DNA of 64,000 nt from Streptomyces rishiriensis (GTDB lineage: Bacteria > Actinomycetota > Actinomycetes > Streptomycetales > Streptomycetaceae): the NCBI RefSeq assembly GCF_030815485.1, contig NZ_JAUSWV010000002.1:3782001-3846000 (forward strand). Reading direction: 5' to 3'. Position 1 is the stretch's first letter; the number at the start of each line of letters is the position of its first letter. The position numbers and the translations under genes were made by a program. The notes beneath the pieces were generated by a model, which did not search any database, was not told the origin of the DNA, and saw nothing but the letters and a program-made list of their open reading frames with translations. Below, piece after piece: positions 32,350 to 41,124 of the stretch.

Positions 32350-33840
32350 GTGGCACGTGAAAGACAGCTCTCCCGCCGTTCCCTGCTCGGCAGTACCGCC
32401 GCCCTGGCCGGGGCGGCCACCCTCACCGCGACCACCGCCGGGACGGCCGCCGCGGCCACCACCCGGGACGTGGACGTCGCGATCGTCGGCGGCGGGCTCG
32501 CCGGCCTCACCGCGGCCCGTGACCTCGTGGCCGCCGGCCGGACGGTCGTCGTCCTGGAGGCCCGCGACCGCGTGGGCGGCCGGGTGGTCAACCTGCGCCT
32601 GCCCGACGGCGGGGTCACCGAGGGCGGCGGCGAGTTCATCGGCCCCACCCAGGACCGCATCAAGGCGCTCGCCGACTCCCTGGGCGTGGCCACCTTCGCC
32701 ACCTACAACACCGGCAAGAACCTGCTCTACAAGGACGGCAGGAAGACCCCGTACGCCACCGACGGCCTCCTCGGCTCGGTCCCGCCCGTCGATGTCGCCG
32801 GTCTCGCCAACGCCGCGATCGTGCAGGCCTCGCTGGACGACATGGCCAAGCAGGTGCCGGTCGACGCTCCGTGGACCGCCGCCAAGGCCGCCGAGTGGGA
32901 CAAGCAGACCTTCGAGAGCTGGCTGAACGCCAACGCGGTGGTCCCCTCGGCCAAGTTCCTCCTCGACGTGGCCTGCACGTCGATCTTCTCGGCCGAGCCC
33001 CGCGAACTCTCGCTGCTCTTCGTCCTCTTCTACATCGCGGCCGCCGGCAACGCCTCGACCCCCGGCACCCTGGAACGCCTCACCGAAACCGCGAACGGCG
33101 CCCAGGAGCTGCGCTTCGTCGGCGGCTCCCAACGGGTGCCGGCCGGACTCGCCGCCACCCTCGGCGACCGGGTGGTGCTGAACGCACCGGTGCGCACGAT
33201 CGCCCGGTCAGGCGGCACGTACGTCGTCACCGCCGACGGCATCACCGTCACCGCCAAGCGGGTCGTCGTCGCCGTGCCCCCGCCGCTCGCCGCCCGCATC
33301 CGGTACGACCCGCTGCTGCCCGCCGCCCGCGACCAGCTCACCCAGCGCCTGCCGATGGCCTCGGTGGCCAAGGCGATCGCGATCTACGACACCCCCTTCT
33401 GGCGGGCCGACGGCCTCAACGGCCAGGTCGTCAGCGACACCGGGGTGATCAGCTCCACCTTCGACAACTCCCCGCCCGACGCCTCGTACGGCGCGCTGAT
33501 GGGCTTCATCGAGGCCGACGAGGCCCGCAAGCTGGACGCCGCGAGCGAGGCGGAGGTCAGGGCGGCCGTGCTGAAGGACTACGTGACGTACTTCGGCGAG
33601 AAAGCCGCCTCCCCTTCCTCCTTCGTCCTGCAACGCTGGAACAACGAGGCCTACACCCGCGGCGGCCCCGTCTCGATCGCCGCGCCGGGCGTCCTGACGC
33701 AGTACGGCCCGGCCCTGCGCGAGCCGGTCGGCGGGATCCACTGGGCCGGGACGGAGACCTCCGTCCACTGGATGGGCTTCATGGACGGGGCCGTGCGGTC
33801 GGGCGAGCGGGTGGCGAAGGAGGTGCTGGCGGTGCTCTAG
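32350..33840 (+). CDS. Flavin monoamine oxidase, Tat-exported
   Basis: The 496-residue protein starts with a twin-arginine signal (SRRSLLGSTAALAGAATL) and then the FAD motif VAIVGGGLAGLTAARDL and the GG doublet region LEARDRVGGRVVNL. The C-terminal block GGIHWAGTETSVHWMGFMDGAVRSGERVA is diagnostic for the amine oxidase family, which oxidises amines to aldehydes with release of hydrogen peroxide. The GTG at 32350 (VARERQLS) follows GGAGG; longer upstream readings lack support. It lies 170 bp after the FMO-like gene and its 3' end is 137 bp from the next start. Confidence 0.88.
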   Translation: MARERQLSRRSLLGSTAALAGAATLTATTAGTAAAATTRDVDVAIVGGGLAGLTAARDLVAAGRTVVVLEARDRVGGRVVNLRLPDGGVTEGGGEFIGPTQDRIKALADSLGVATFATYNTGKNLLYKDGRKTPYATDGLLGSVPPVDVAGLANAAIVQASLDDMAKQVPVDAPWTAAKAAEWDKQTFESWLNANAVVPSAKFLLDVACTSIFSAEPRELSLLFVLFYIAAAGNASTPGTLERLTETANGAQELRFVGGSQRVPAGLAATLGDRVVLNAPVRTIARSGGTYVVTADGITVTAKRVVVAVPPPLAARIRYDPLLPAARDQLTQRLPMASVAKAIAIYDTPFWRADGLNGQVVSDTGVISSTFDNSPPDASYGALMGFIEADEARKLDAASEAEVRAAVLKDYVTYFGEKAASPSSFVLQRWNNEAYTRGGPVSIAAPGVLTQYGPALREPVGGIHWAGTETSVHWMGFMDGAVRSGERVAKEVLAVL

Positions 33841-33892
33841 CCGGTGACCGCGTCCGCTCCCCGCCCGCTCCTTTCTGTGTGCACGACCATTC

Positions 33893-33907
33893 CTGACACT
33901 CCGTCAG
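33893..33907. promoter_or_regulatory. Regulon operator 10, CTGACACTCCGTCAG
   Basis: One mismatch. It is the upstream member of a tandem pair, 24 bp centre to centre with operator 11, before the ADP-forming synthetase gene. Confidence 0.75.
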
Positions 33908-33916
33908 GTATGTAAC

Positions 33917-33931
33917 CTGACAGAGCGTCAG
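33917..33931. promoter_or_regulatory. Regulon operator 11, CTGACAGAGCGTCAG
   Basis: One mismatch. It lies 46 bp upstream of the synthetase ATG at 33978. An in-frame TTG at 33936 would place a start 4 nt after it, like the leaderless genes at 23524 and 28839. Confidence 0.75.
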
Positions 33932-33977
33932 TTACTTGACGGTCACTCATGGCAGTCACACAGGAGCGGGCGGACCG

Positions 33978-36203
33978 ATGCTTGGATCAACCCACGGCAC
34001 CCTCACCACCGACTCACGCCGGGCCCGGGTCGTCGCGTGCGGCGAGCATCCCGGGCCCGCCGTCCACGGCCGGCCGGCCGAGGCGGACGACCTCGACGTC
34101 AGCGGCCGTCCGCTCTATGCGGACGTCCCCGATCTGGACCGGTTCTTCCGGCCGGAATCGGTCGCGGTCATCGGCGCCTCGGACGCCGAAGGACGCCCGA
34201 ACACCGGTGTCACCCGGCAACTGGTGGACTGGGCGGAGCGGGTGGGGGCGCGGCTGCATCCCGTGCACCCCACCCGCGGGAGCGTCTTCGGCCGGCCCTG
34301 CTCGCCGTCCGTGGCCGACCTGCCCGAACAGGTCGACCTGGCCGTCCTGCTGGTCGCCGACCCGCTGCCCGTCATCGAGCAGCTCGCCGAGACGAAGGTG
34401 AGGTTCGCCGTCGTCTTCGCCTCCGGCTTCGCGGAGACGGGTGAGGAGGGCGCGGCCGCGCAGGCCCGCCTCGCCGCGGCGGTGGCGCGCTCGGGCATCC
34501 GCCTCCTCGGCCCCAACACCAACCTCAACGCCTTCGAGCGGTTCCGCGACGACCTCCGCGGCCCGTCGATCGCGCTGATCACCCAGTCCGGCCACCAGGG
34601 CCGCCCGGTCTTCGCCCTCCAGGAACTCGGCATCCGCCTCTCCCACTGGGCGCCGACCGGCAACGAGGCCGATCTGGAGACCGCCGACTTCCTCTCCTAC
34701 TTCGCCGAGCGTCCCGAGGTCGGCGCGATCGCCTGTTACGTGGAGGGGCTGAAGGACGGCCGGTCCTTCCTCCTCGCCGCCGACCGGGCGGCCCGGCGCG
34801 GGGTGCCGGTCGTCGCGGTCAAGGTCGGCCGCACCGAGACCGGCGCCCGCACCGCCGCCTCCCACACCGGCAAGCTGACCGGCGCGGACGAGGTCGTCGA
34901 CGCGGCGATGCGCCAGTACGGCGTGATCCGGGTGGACGGTCTCGACGAACTCCAGGACACCGCCGCCCTGTTGGCCCGGGCCCGGCCGCCGCGGGCCGAC
35001 GGGGTCGTCGTCTACTCGATCTCGGGCGGCACCGGCGCCCACGCGGCCGACCTGGCGACGGCGGCCGGTCTGACCCTGCCGACCCTGTCGGCGGACAGAC
35101 AGGCCGAGCTGCACCAGTGGATCCCGGCCTACCTGAACGTGGCCAACCCGGTGGACAACGGCGGGCACCCGGTGGGCGACGAGCGCGGCCGGAAGATCAT
35201 CGACGCGATCCTCGACGACCCCGCCGTCGGCGTGCTGATCTGCCCCATCACGGGCCCGTTCCCCCCGTTGAGCGACCGTCTGGTCCAGGATCTCGTGGAC
35301 GCGGCGGAACGGACGGACAAGCTGGTGTGCGTGGTCTGGGGCTCGCCGGTGGGCACCGAACCGGCCTACCGGGACGTCCTGCTGGGCTCCTCCCGGGTGG
35401 CGACCTTCCGCACCCTCGCCAACTGCGTCTCGGCGGTCCGCGCCCACCTCGCGCACCACCGCTTCGTGAGCGGCTACCGCTCCCCCTTCGACGAGGCACC
35501 GCGCGTCCAGTCCCCGTCCTTCCGCAAGGCGCAGCTGCTGATGCGGCCGGGACAGCAGCTGAGCGAGCACGCGGCGAAGCAGCTGTTGCGGGCGTACGGC
35601 ATCCGGGTTCCGCGCGAGCAGCTGGTGACCAGTGCCGCGGCCTCGGTGCGGGCGGCGGCGCTGGTCGGCTACCCCGTGGTGATGAAGGCGTCCGGCGGGC
35701 AGATCGCCCACAAGACCGAGCTGGGCCTGGTGAAGGTCGGTCTCACCTCGGCCAGCCAGGTCCGGGACGCCTACCGCGAGCTGACCGACATCGCGCGCTA
35801 CGAGGGCATCTCGCTGGACGGCGTCCTGGTGTGCCAGATGGTCGAGCGGGGCGTGGAGATGGTGGTCGGCGTGACCCACGACGACCTGTTCGGCCCGACC
35901 GTGACCGCGGGCCTCGGCGGGGTCCTGGTGGAGGTCCTGCGCGACGCCGCCGTGCGGGTGCCGCCGTTCGGCGAGGACCAGGCCCGCGACATGCTGGCCG
36001 AACTGCGCGGGAGAGCGCTGCTGGACGGCGTACGGGGCCGCCCTCCGGCCGATCTGGACGCGCTCGTCGAGGTGATCCTGCGCGTGCAGCGGATGGCCCT
36101 GGAGCTGGGCGACGACCTCGCCGAACTCGACATCAACCCCCTGGTGGTCCTGCCGTGGGGCCAGGGCGCGGTGGCGCTGGACGCCCTGGCGGTGTGCCGG
36201 TGA
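33978..36203 (+). CDS. ADP-forming acyl-CoA synthetase (acetate-CoA ligase family)
   Basis: The 741-residue protein has the acyl-CoA synthetase (NDP-forming) layout: a CoA-binding domain with ESVAVIGASDAEGRPNTGVTRQL at about residues 48-70, succinyl-CoA-synthetase-like domains with GPNTNLNAF, and SISGGTGAHAADLA at about 350, then an ATP-grasp domain from about 515 with GYPVVMKASGGQIAHKTELGLVKVGL and GLGGVLVEVLRDAAVRVPP. Family members make acyl-CoA using ATP or GTP with release of NDP. The ATG at 33978 has GGAG 12 nt upstream; an in-frame TTG at 33936 is possible. It is followed by the crotonase gene 37 bp downstream, with no other promoter visible. Confidence 0.85.
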   Translation: MLGSTHGTLTTDSRRARVVACGEHPGPAVHGRPAEADDLDVSGRPLYADVPDLDRFFRPESVAVIGASDAEGRPNTGVTRQLVDWAERVGARLHPVHPTRGSVFGRPCSPSVADLPEQVDLAVLLVADPLPVIEQLAETKVRFAVVFASGFAETGEEGAAAQARLAAAVARSGIRLLGPNTNLNAFERFRDDLRGPSIALITQSGHQGRPVFALQELGIRLSHWAPTGNEADLETADFLSYFAERPEVGAIACYVEGLKDGRSFLLAADRAARRGVPVVAVKVGRTETGARTAASHTGKLTGADEVVDAAMRQYGVIRVDGLDELQDTAALLARARPPRADGVVVYSISGGTGAHAADLATAAGLTLPTLSADRQAELHQWIPAYLNVANPVDNGGHPVGDERGRKIIDAILDDPAVGVLICPITGPFPPLSDRLVQDLVDAAERTDKLVCVVWGSPVGTEPAYRDVLLGSSRVATFRTLANCVSAVRAHLAHHRFVSGYRSPFDEAPRVQSPSFRKAQLLMRPGQQLSEHAAKQLLRAYGIRVPREQLVTSAAASVRAAALVGYPVVMKASGGQIAHKTELGLVKVGLTSASQVRDAYRELTDIARYEGISLDGVLVCQMVERGVEMVVGVTHDDLFGPTVTAGLGGVLVEVLRDAAVRVPPFGEDQARDMLAELRGRALLDGVRGRPPADLDALVEVILRVQRMALELGDDLAELDINPLVVLPWGQGAVALDALAVCR

Positions 36204-36258
36204 GGACCACCGCCCGGACGAGCGCCCGGAACGGAGCGTGATGGTGCCCGAGCCCGTG

Positions 36259-36312
36259 CCCGACACCGACACCAAGCACGGCACCGAGCCCGACATCGAC
36301 ACCAAGCACGGC
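36259..36312 (+). repeat. 24-bp direct repeat ahead of the hexamer array
   Basis: A 24-bp segment at 36259-36282 recurs at 36289-36312 with one mismatch (30-bp period). It lies in the N-terminal region of the broken crotonase gene. Confidence 0.8.
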
Positions 36313-36334
36313 GGGCCCGACACCGGCACCGGGG

Positions 36335-36388
36335 ACCAGCACCAGCACCAGCACCAGCACCAGCACCAGCACCAGCACCAGCACCAGC
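36335..36388 (+). repeat. ACCAGC hexamer array, nine copies
   Basis: Nine exact copies of ACCAGC run from 36335 to 36388. In the frame of ATG 36241 it encodes Gln-His repeats, in the crotonase frame Thr-Ser repeats. Because the unit is a multiple of three, copy-number change alone cannot explain the frame shift. Confidence 0.95.
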
Positions 36389-37231
36389 AACGAGCCGGAG
36401 CCCCCGCCCCAAGCCGAGCCGTCGGTACTCCACCGGACCGACCGCCAGGTCACCCACATCGCCCTCGACCGTCCCGAGGCCCTCAACGCCCTCACCCCCG
36501 GTATGCGGGACCAGCTGATCGATCTCCTCGCGCAGGCCTCGGCCGACCCGGACGTCCGGGCCGTGGTCCTCACCGGCACCGGGCACGGCTTCTGCGCGGG
36601 AGCGGATCTGCGGGGCGGTTCCCCGGACGGCGAGCGGGTGGCGGGAGACGTGGCCCGCACTCTCCGCCTCGGCGCCCAGCGCCTGGTCTCCGCCGTCCTC
36701 GACTGCGAGAAACCGGTGATCGCCGCGGTGAACGGCGTGGCGGCCGGCCTGGGCGCGCACCTCGCGTTCGCCTGTGACCTGGTGCTGGCCGCGCGATCGG
36801 CGAGGTTCATCGAGGTGTTCGTCCGCCGGGGCCTGGTCCCGGACGGCGGCGGCGCCTATCTCCTCCCCCGGCTGATCGGTCCCCTGCGGGCCAAGGAGCT
36901 GATGTTCTTCGGCGACGCGCTCACCGCGCCGGACGCCGAACGCCTCGGCCTGGTCAACCGGGTGGTGCCGGACGGTGAGCTGGACAGGACGGCCCGCGAG
37001 TGGGCGGCCCGCCTGGCCGCCGGTCCCACCCGCGCGCTGGCGCTCACCAAACAGCTGGTCAACACCTCGCTCGACGGCGACCGGGCCGCCGCCTTCGCCG
37101 CCGAGGCCACCGCTCAGGAGATCAACATGACGACGGCGGACGCGCGGGAGGGCGTGACGAGCTTCGTCGAACGACGTGAGCCGAGGTTCCGGGGCCGGTG
37201 ACGGGGTCGCCGCTGCCGCGGCCCTTCCTAT

Positions 37232-37246
37232 CTGACATGTCGTCAG
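37232..37246. promoter_or_regulatory. Regulon operator 12, CTGACATGTCGTCAG
   Basis: One mismatch. It ends 5 nt before the ATG at 37252 of the flavin reductase gene. Confidence 0.75.
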
Positions 37247-37251
37247 TTTCA

Positions 37252-37863
37252 ATGGAACACATGATGGGACATGCGGGAATGGCGGCTGCGGCCGTCCGTT
37301 ACCTCAGGACGGACCGCCCGGTCGAGGCGCTGCCCCGCCCGGAGTTGCGCTGTGTCCGCGAGGACGAACGCGCACCGGTGGACCAGGGCGAGTTCCGGCG
37401 GGTGCTGGGCAGCTTCGCGTCGGGCGTGACGGTCGTGACGGCACCGGCCGTCGAGGGCGAGGACGGGGGCGCGGGCCCGGCGGGCTTCGCCTGCCAGTCC
37501 TTCTCCTCCCTCTCCCTCGATCCGCCGCTGGTCGCCTTCATGGTCGGCCGCACCTCCACGAGCTGGCCGCGTATCGCCCGCGCCGGTGTCTTCTGCGTCA
37601 ACGTGCTGAGCGCCGGCCAGGACGGTCTGTGCCGCGCCTTCGCGGCGAGCGGCACCGACAGGTTCGCGGGTGTCGCCCACGACCCGGCGCCGGTGTCGGG
37701 GGCGCCCCGCCTGGCCGGCACCCTCGCGTGGATCGACTGCGCGATCCACGCCGTCCACACGGGCGGCGACCATCTCGTCGTCGTGGGCCGGGTGACCGCC
37801 CTCGGAACGGGCGAGGCCGCGGAGGCGCCGCCCCTGCTGTTCCACCGGGGCCGCTTCCTCTGA
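37252..37863 (+). CDS. Flavin reductase domain protein (HpaC/FMN reductase type)
   Basis: The 203-residue protein matches NAD(P)H:flavin oxidoreductases that supply reduced FMN or FAD to two-component monooxygenases. Features are FRRVLGSFASGVTVVTAPAVEG near residue 45-65 (core SFASGVTVVTA), GFACQSFSSLSLDPPLVAFMVGRTSTSWPRI around 80-105 (FACQSFSSLSLDPPL), and GDHLVVVGRVTALG with LLFHRGRFL at the end. It is a single-gene unit with an operator ending 5 nt from the start and no Shine-Dalgarno. It could serve the LLM monooxygenase at 2118, which carries the same operator; that link is inference. Confidence 0.88.
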   Translation: MEHMMGHAGMAAAAVRYLRTDRPVEALPRPELRCVREDERAPVDQGEFRRVLGSFASGVTVVTAPAVEGEDGGAGPAGFACQSFSSLSLDPPLVAFMVGRTSTSWPRIARAGVFCVNVLSAGQDGLCRAFAASGTDRFAGVAHDPAPVSGAPRLAGTLAWIDCAIHAVHTGGDHLVVVGRVTALGTGEAAEAPPLLFHRGRFL

Positions 37864-37886
37864 GCGCCGGCGCCGGTACGCCCCGC

Positions 37887-39416
37887 TCAGCGCACGTAGT
37901 CGACGATCTGCATCATGCCTTCGTCGCCGTGCTGGAGCTGGTGGCAGTGCAGCATCGAGCGGCCGGTGAAGTCCTCGGCGCGCAGCCGGAAGGTGATCGA
38001 GCCGTTCGGCGGGACGCTGACCGTGTCGTGCCAGACCGGCGCGGCCAGGCGGCGGTTGTCGACGGCGGTCAGGAGGAAGTGGTTGGTGTGCAGGTGGAAG
38101 GGGTGATGACTGTGGGCGTGGGAGTCGTTGACGACCGTCCACTCCTCGACCTCGCCCAGCCGCACGCGCTGGTTGACGAAGTCGGCCGCGAGGCGGCCCC
38201 AGGCCAGGTCGCTGCGGCCCGCCAGCGGGTCGGCGGGCGGTGTCTCGCCGTCGCCCAGGATGCGGTAGGCGTTCGGGAAGGCGCCTGAGAAGACGTTCTC
38301 GTCACTGCGGAAGATCAGGTGCCGGGTGCGGGTGGGCTCGGGCAGGCTCGTGGATCGGCCGGGCAGGCTCGTCGGCAGCGGCATCGAGCGGGGCTCGCCG
38401 GTGACGACGAGCGTCAGCAGGGTCTGCGAGGGACCCCCGCCGGTCAGCTTGTAGGTACCGGGCTCGCCCCCGCGGATCAGCACGTCGACGCGCCCGCCCA
38501 TCGGCAACGTCAGTCCGCTGGTGGCGACGGGTTCCATGAAGGTGATGCCGTCGCAGGCGATCTGGTGCATCTCGTGTCCGCGCAGGCTCAGGAAGTGAGC
38601 GGTGACCGCTCCGGCGTTGACGACCCGCCAGCGCTGGACCTCCCCCGGGGCGATGGTCAGCACGGGGTTCTTCGCGCCGTTGACCAGGAAGGTGGAGTCG
38701 AGGCCCTCGTAGGTGCCGTGGGAGGTCAGGTCCGGCACCCGCCCGCCGGACAGCTTGAGTTCGCTGATGAAGACGACGACGTCCTTGGCGGCGGCGATCT
38801 CGGGCACCTCGTCGACGTCCCCCTCGACGACCAGCGCGCCCCCCATGCCCCCCAGCAGCTGGGTCGCCGTGGAGCCGTGATGGTGGGGGTGGTACCAGAA
38901 CGTGCCGGCCGGATGGTCCGCCGGCACCTCGACCCTGCTGCGGTGGGTGGTGGTGTCCCCCGGCGTGTCGGAGGGCTCGAAGGTGCGGTAGATGTTGTCC
39001 GCCTCGCCGGTGGGGTCCACGTGCATGCCGTGGGTGTGCAGGTTGAAGGTGTTGAAGTGATGCGGGACGTTCATGTCGTGATGCGCCGCCCCGTCGTTCG
39101 GCGGCAGCGCGTTGATGTGCTCGATCTCGAGCGAGTCCCCCGGACGCACCCGCAGCGTCGGCCCGGGGATCACCCCTTCGTAGGTGCGCGTGGTCACGGT
39201 GCCGACCCCGGGGATCACCTGCTCGGTGAACCCGACGGTCAGACGGGTCTCCAGCCGCCCCGTGCGCGGCGCCGAACTGCGGATCTCCGGCTGCGGGAAG
39301 GAGGGGTCGCCCTCCTGCCGTGCCACCGCCCGCGGACTCCCCGCCACGCCGGTCATGACCGCCCCGGCGGCGACCGGCAGGCACTTCAGCACGCCACGAC
39401 GGGCCAGAGATGTCAC
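37887..39416 (-). CDS. Multicopper oxidase, Tat-exported
   Basis: A 509-residue multicopper oxidase with a twin-arginine-like leader (SLARRGVLKCLPVAAGAVMTG). Copper ligands are visible as HTHGMH near residue 150, WYHPHHHGS near 195, HPFHLHTNHF around 445 and MLHCHQLQHGDEGMM near the C-terminus, the last with the type-1 HCH and Met ligand. Such enzymes oxidise phenols, amines, metal ions or bilirubin with oxygen. GTG at 39416 follows GGAGGCG. It is convergent with the flavin reductase gene (23 bp gap), and a 293-bp gap separates it from the MFS gene. Confidence 0.88.
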   Translation of the reverse strand: MTSLARRGVLKCLPVAAGAVMTGVAGSPRAVARQEGDPSFPQPEIRSSAPRTGRLETRLTVGFTEQVIPGVGTVTTRTYEGVIPGPTLRVRPGDSLEIEHINALPPNDGAAHHDMNVPHHFNTFNLHTHGMHVDPTGEADNIYRTFEPSDTPGDTTTHRSRVEVPADHPAGTFWYHPHHHGSTATQLLGGMGGALVVEGDVDEVPEIAAAKDVVVFISELKLSGGRVPDLTSHGTYEGLDSTFLVNGAKNPVLTIAPGEVQRWRVVNAGAVTAHFLSLRGHEMHQIACDGITFMEPVATSGLTLPMGGRVDVLIRGGEPGTYKLTGGGPSQTLLTLVVTGEPRSMPLPTSLPGRSTSLPEPTRTRHLIFRSDENVFSGAFPNAYRILGDGETPPADPLAGRSDLAWGRLAADFVNQRVRLGEVEEWTVVNDSHAHSHHPFHLHTNHFLLTAVDNRRLAAPVWHDTVSVPPNGSITFRLRAEDFTGRSMLHCHQLQHGDEGMMQIVDYVR

Positions 39417-39586
39417 GTATCGCCTCCATGGGCAGAGAGCAGCGGAAAGCGGCGGGCGGTCCCGCAGCGGTCGGGCAGAGCAACGACACGGAGGCCGCAC
39501 AGCGCAGCCATCCGTGTCGGAATGTGCCCATATGGTACGTAAAGGAGCCCCGAAACCACCTTCGCCTCACCGACCCGACCCGACCC

Positions 39587-39665
39587 AGACCGGCACGACC
39601 CGGACCGGCACGGGCCCGGACCGGCACGGGCCGGGACCGGCACGGGCCGGGACCGGCACGGGCCG
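39587..39665. repeat. 16-bp tandem repeat GACCGGCACGGGCCGG
   Basis: Five units of 15-16 bp (39587, 39602, 39618, 39634, 39650), the last three identical, lie in the gap between the MFS and copper oxidase genes. A sixth degenerate unit follows at 39666. It is upstream of the copper oxidase promoter and downstream of the MFS stop. Confidence 0.9.
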
Positions 39666-39709
39666 GGACCAGCACCTCGCCCCGGCACCGGCTCAGGCAG
39701 GTCACCGGC

Positions 39710-41053
39710 TCAGGTGGCCGCCGCCACGGAAGCCGCCGCCACAGGGGCCGCCGGCCGCCGCCGGATCACCAGCGCCATCAGCGCCGCGGCCGCGCACAGC
39801 GCCCCGGACGCGTACCAGACCATGTCGTACGAGCCGAACGCGTCCCGCGCCATGCCGCCCAGGAAGGCCACCAGCGCCGCGCCTACCTGATGGGAGGCCA
39901 GGACCCAGCCGAAGACGATCGCGCTGTCGTCGCCGTACTGCTCGCGGCACAGGGCCAGGGTGGGCGGAACGGTGGCGACCCAGTCGAGACCGTAGAAGAC
40001 GATGAAGAAGATCATCGGAGGGTGCACCGAAGGGGCCAGCAGCATCGGCAGGAACAGCAGCGAGACGCCCCTCAGCGCGTAGTACACCGCCAGCAGTCGG
40101 CGCGGCTCGAAGCGGTCGGTGAACCAGCCGGAGGCGATCGTGCCGACCACGTCGAAGACGCCGATGACCGCGAGCAGCGAGGCCGCCGCCGTGATCGGCA
40201 TGCCGTGGTCGTGCGCGGCGGGCACGAAGTGGGTCTGGATCAGGCCGTTGGTGGAGGCGCCGCAGATCGCGAAGGTGCCGGCCAGCAGCCAGAACGGGCC
40301 CGTGCGGACCGCCGAGGAGAGGACCCGCAGGGTGCGGCGCGCGGCGCCCTGCACCGGGGCCGGCTTCGGGACGAACTCCGTCGCGCCGTAGGGCTTCTGG
40401 CCCACGTCCGCCGGATGGTCCCGCAGCAGCAGCCACACGAAGGGGACGACGGCCAGCGCGGCCAGCGCGACCGTCACCGCCGCCGGGCGCCAGTCGTGCC
40501 GGGTGATCAGCCAGGACAGCAGCGGCAGGAAGATCAGCTGTCCGGAGGCCGAGGCCGCGGTCAGGATGCCGCTGACCAGGCCCCGGCGCTCGGTGAACCA
40601 GCGGTTGGTGACCGTCGCGGCGAAGGCGAGCGCCATCGAGCCGGAGCCGAGGCCCACCAGCAGGCCCCAGTACAGCATCAGTTGCCAGGCCGCCGTCATC
40701 CAGACCGTCAGGAGCGAGCCGACCGAGACCACCGTCAGGGCCACCGCGACCACCCGGCGGATGCCGAAGCGGTCCATCAGCGCCGCCGCGAACGGGGCGG
40801 TGAGGCCGTACAGGGCCAGGTTGACCGAGACCGCCGCGCCGATCGTGCCGCGCGACCAGCCGAACTCCTGGTGCAGCGGGTCGATGAGCAGGCCGGGGAG
40901 GGAACGGAAGGCCGCCGCGCCGATGATCGTGACGAAGGTGACGGCGGCGACGAACCAGGCGCGGTGGACGCGGCCGCGACGGCGGCCGGGGACACGGTCG
41001 GAGACGGGCTGCGGATCCCCGGCGGACGCCGGGGTTTCGGTTGTCTGGGTCAC
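39710..41053 (-). CDS. MFS transporter
   Basis: The 447-residue membrane protein has about 12 hydrophobic segments and MFS features: FGWSRGTIGAAVSVNLALYGLTAPFAAALMDRFGIRRV near residues 75-115 (motif A as DRFGIRRV), and the second half begins TGPFWLLAGTFAICGAS near 245. MFS transporters with this OFA-like start move small organic acids. GTG at 41053 (VTQTTETPAS) is used; the region before it is not coding. It is divergent from the AraC-type regulator with a 71-bp gap, so that regulator may control it. Confidence 0.85.
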   Translation of the reverse strand: MTQTTETPASAGDPQPVSDRVPGRRRGRVHRAWFVAAVTFVTIIGAAAFRSLPGLLIDPLHQEFGWSRGTIGAAVSVNLALYGLTAPFAAALMDRFGIRRVVAVALTVVSVGSLLTVWMTAAWQLMLYWGLLVGLGSGSMALAFAATVTNRWFTERRGLVSGILTAASASGQLIFLPLLSWLITRHDWRPAAVTVALAALAVVPFVWLLLRDHPADVGQKPYGATEFVPKPAPVQGAARRTLRVLSSAVRTGPFWLLAGTFAICGASTNGLIQTHFVPAAHDHGMPITAAASLLAVIGVFDVVGTIASGWFTDRFEPRRLLAVYYALRGVSLLFLPMLLAPSVHPPMIFFIVFYGLDWVATVPPTLALCREQYGDDSAIVFGWVLASHQVGAALVAFLGGMARDAFGSYDMVWYASGALCAAAALMALVIRRRPAAPVAAASVAAAT

Positions 41054-41124
41054 GTCACAGAGCTTCCGATAGCGGAACCTACCGGGCGAGTGGCCCGGGG
41101 GACAGCATTCGCTAGGATCGGGCC

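Larger units (their letters stand above)
36241..37201 (+). pseudogene. Enoyl-CoA hydratase/isomerase (crotonase) with no in-frame start: probable frameshift
   Basis: From about 36422 one frame reads SVLHRTDRQVTHIALDRPEAL, then VVLTGTGHGFCAGADLRGG and AAVNGVAAGLGAHLAFACDLV, then PDGGGAYLLPRLIG: a clear crotonase, probably about 260 residues with ARFIEVFVRRGLVPDGG near the second catalytic region. That frame has no ATG, GTG, TTG or CTG between the TGA at 36239-36241 and ATG 36503, which is too late because it drops the conserved first strand. The natural start is ATG 36241, with GGAG upstream, in a different frame that runs through the hexamer array. One base has therefore shifted between 36241 and 36422. 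Whether it is a lesion or an error in a low-complexity tract is open. Confidence 0.75.

Noticed and set aside
36503..37201. Crotonase starting at ATG 36503
   Set aside because: That start removes the conserved first strand (VTHIALDRPEALNAL) lying in frame upstream, so a normal enzyme would be unlikely.
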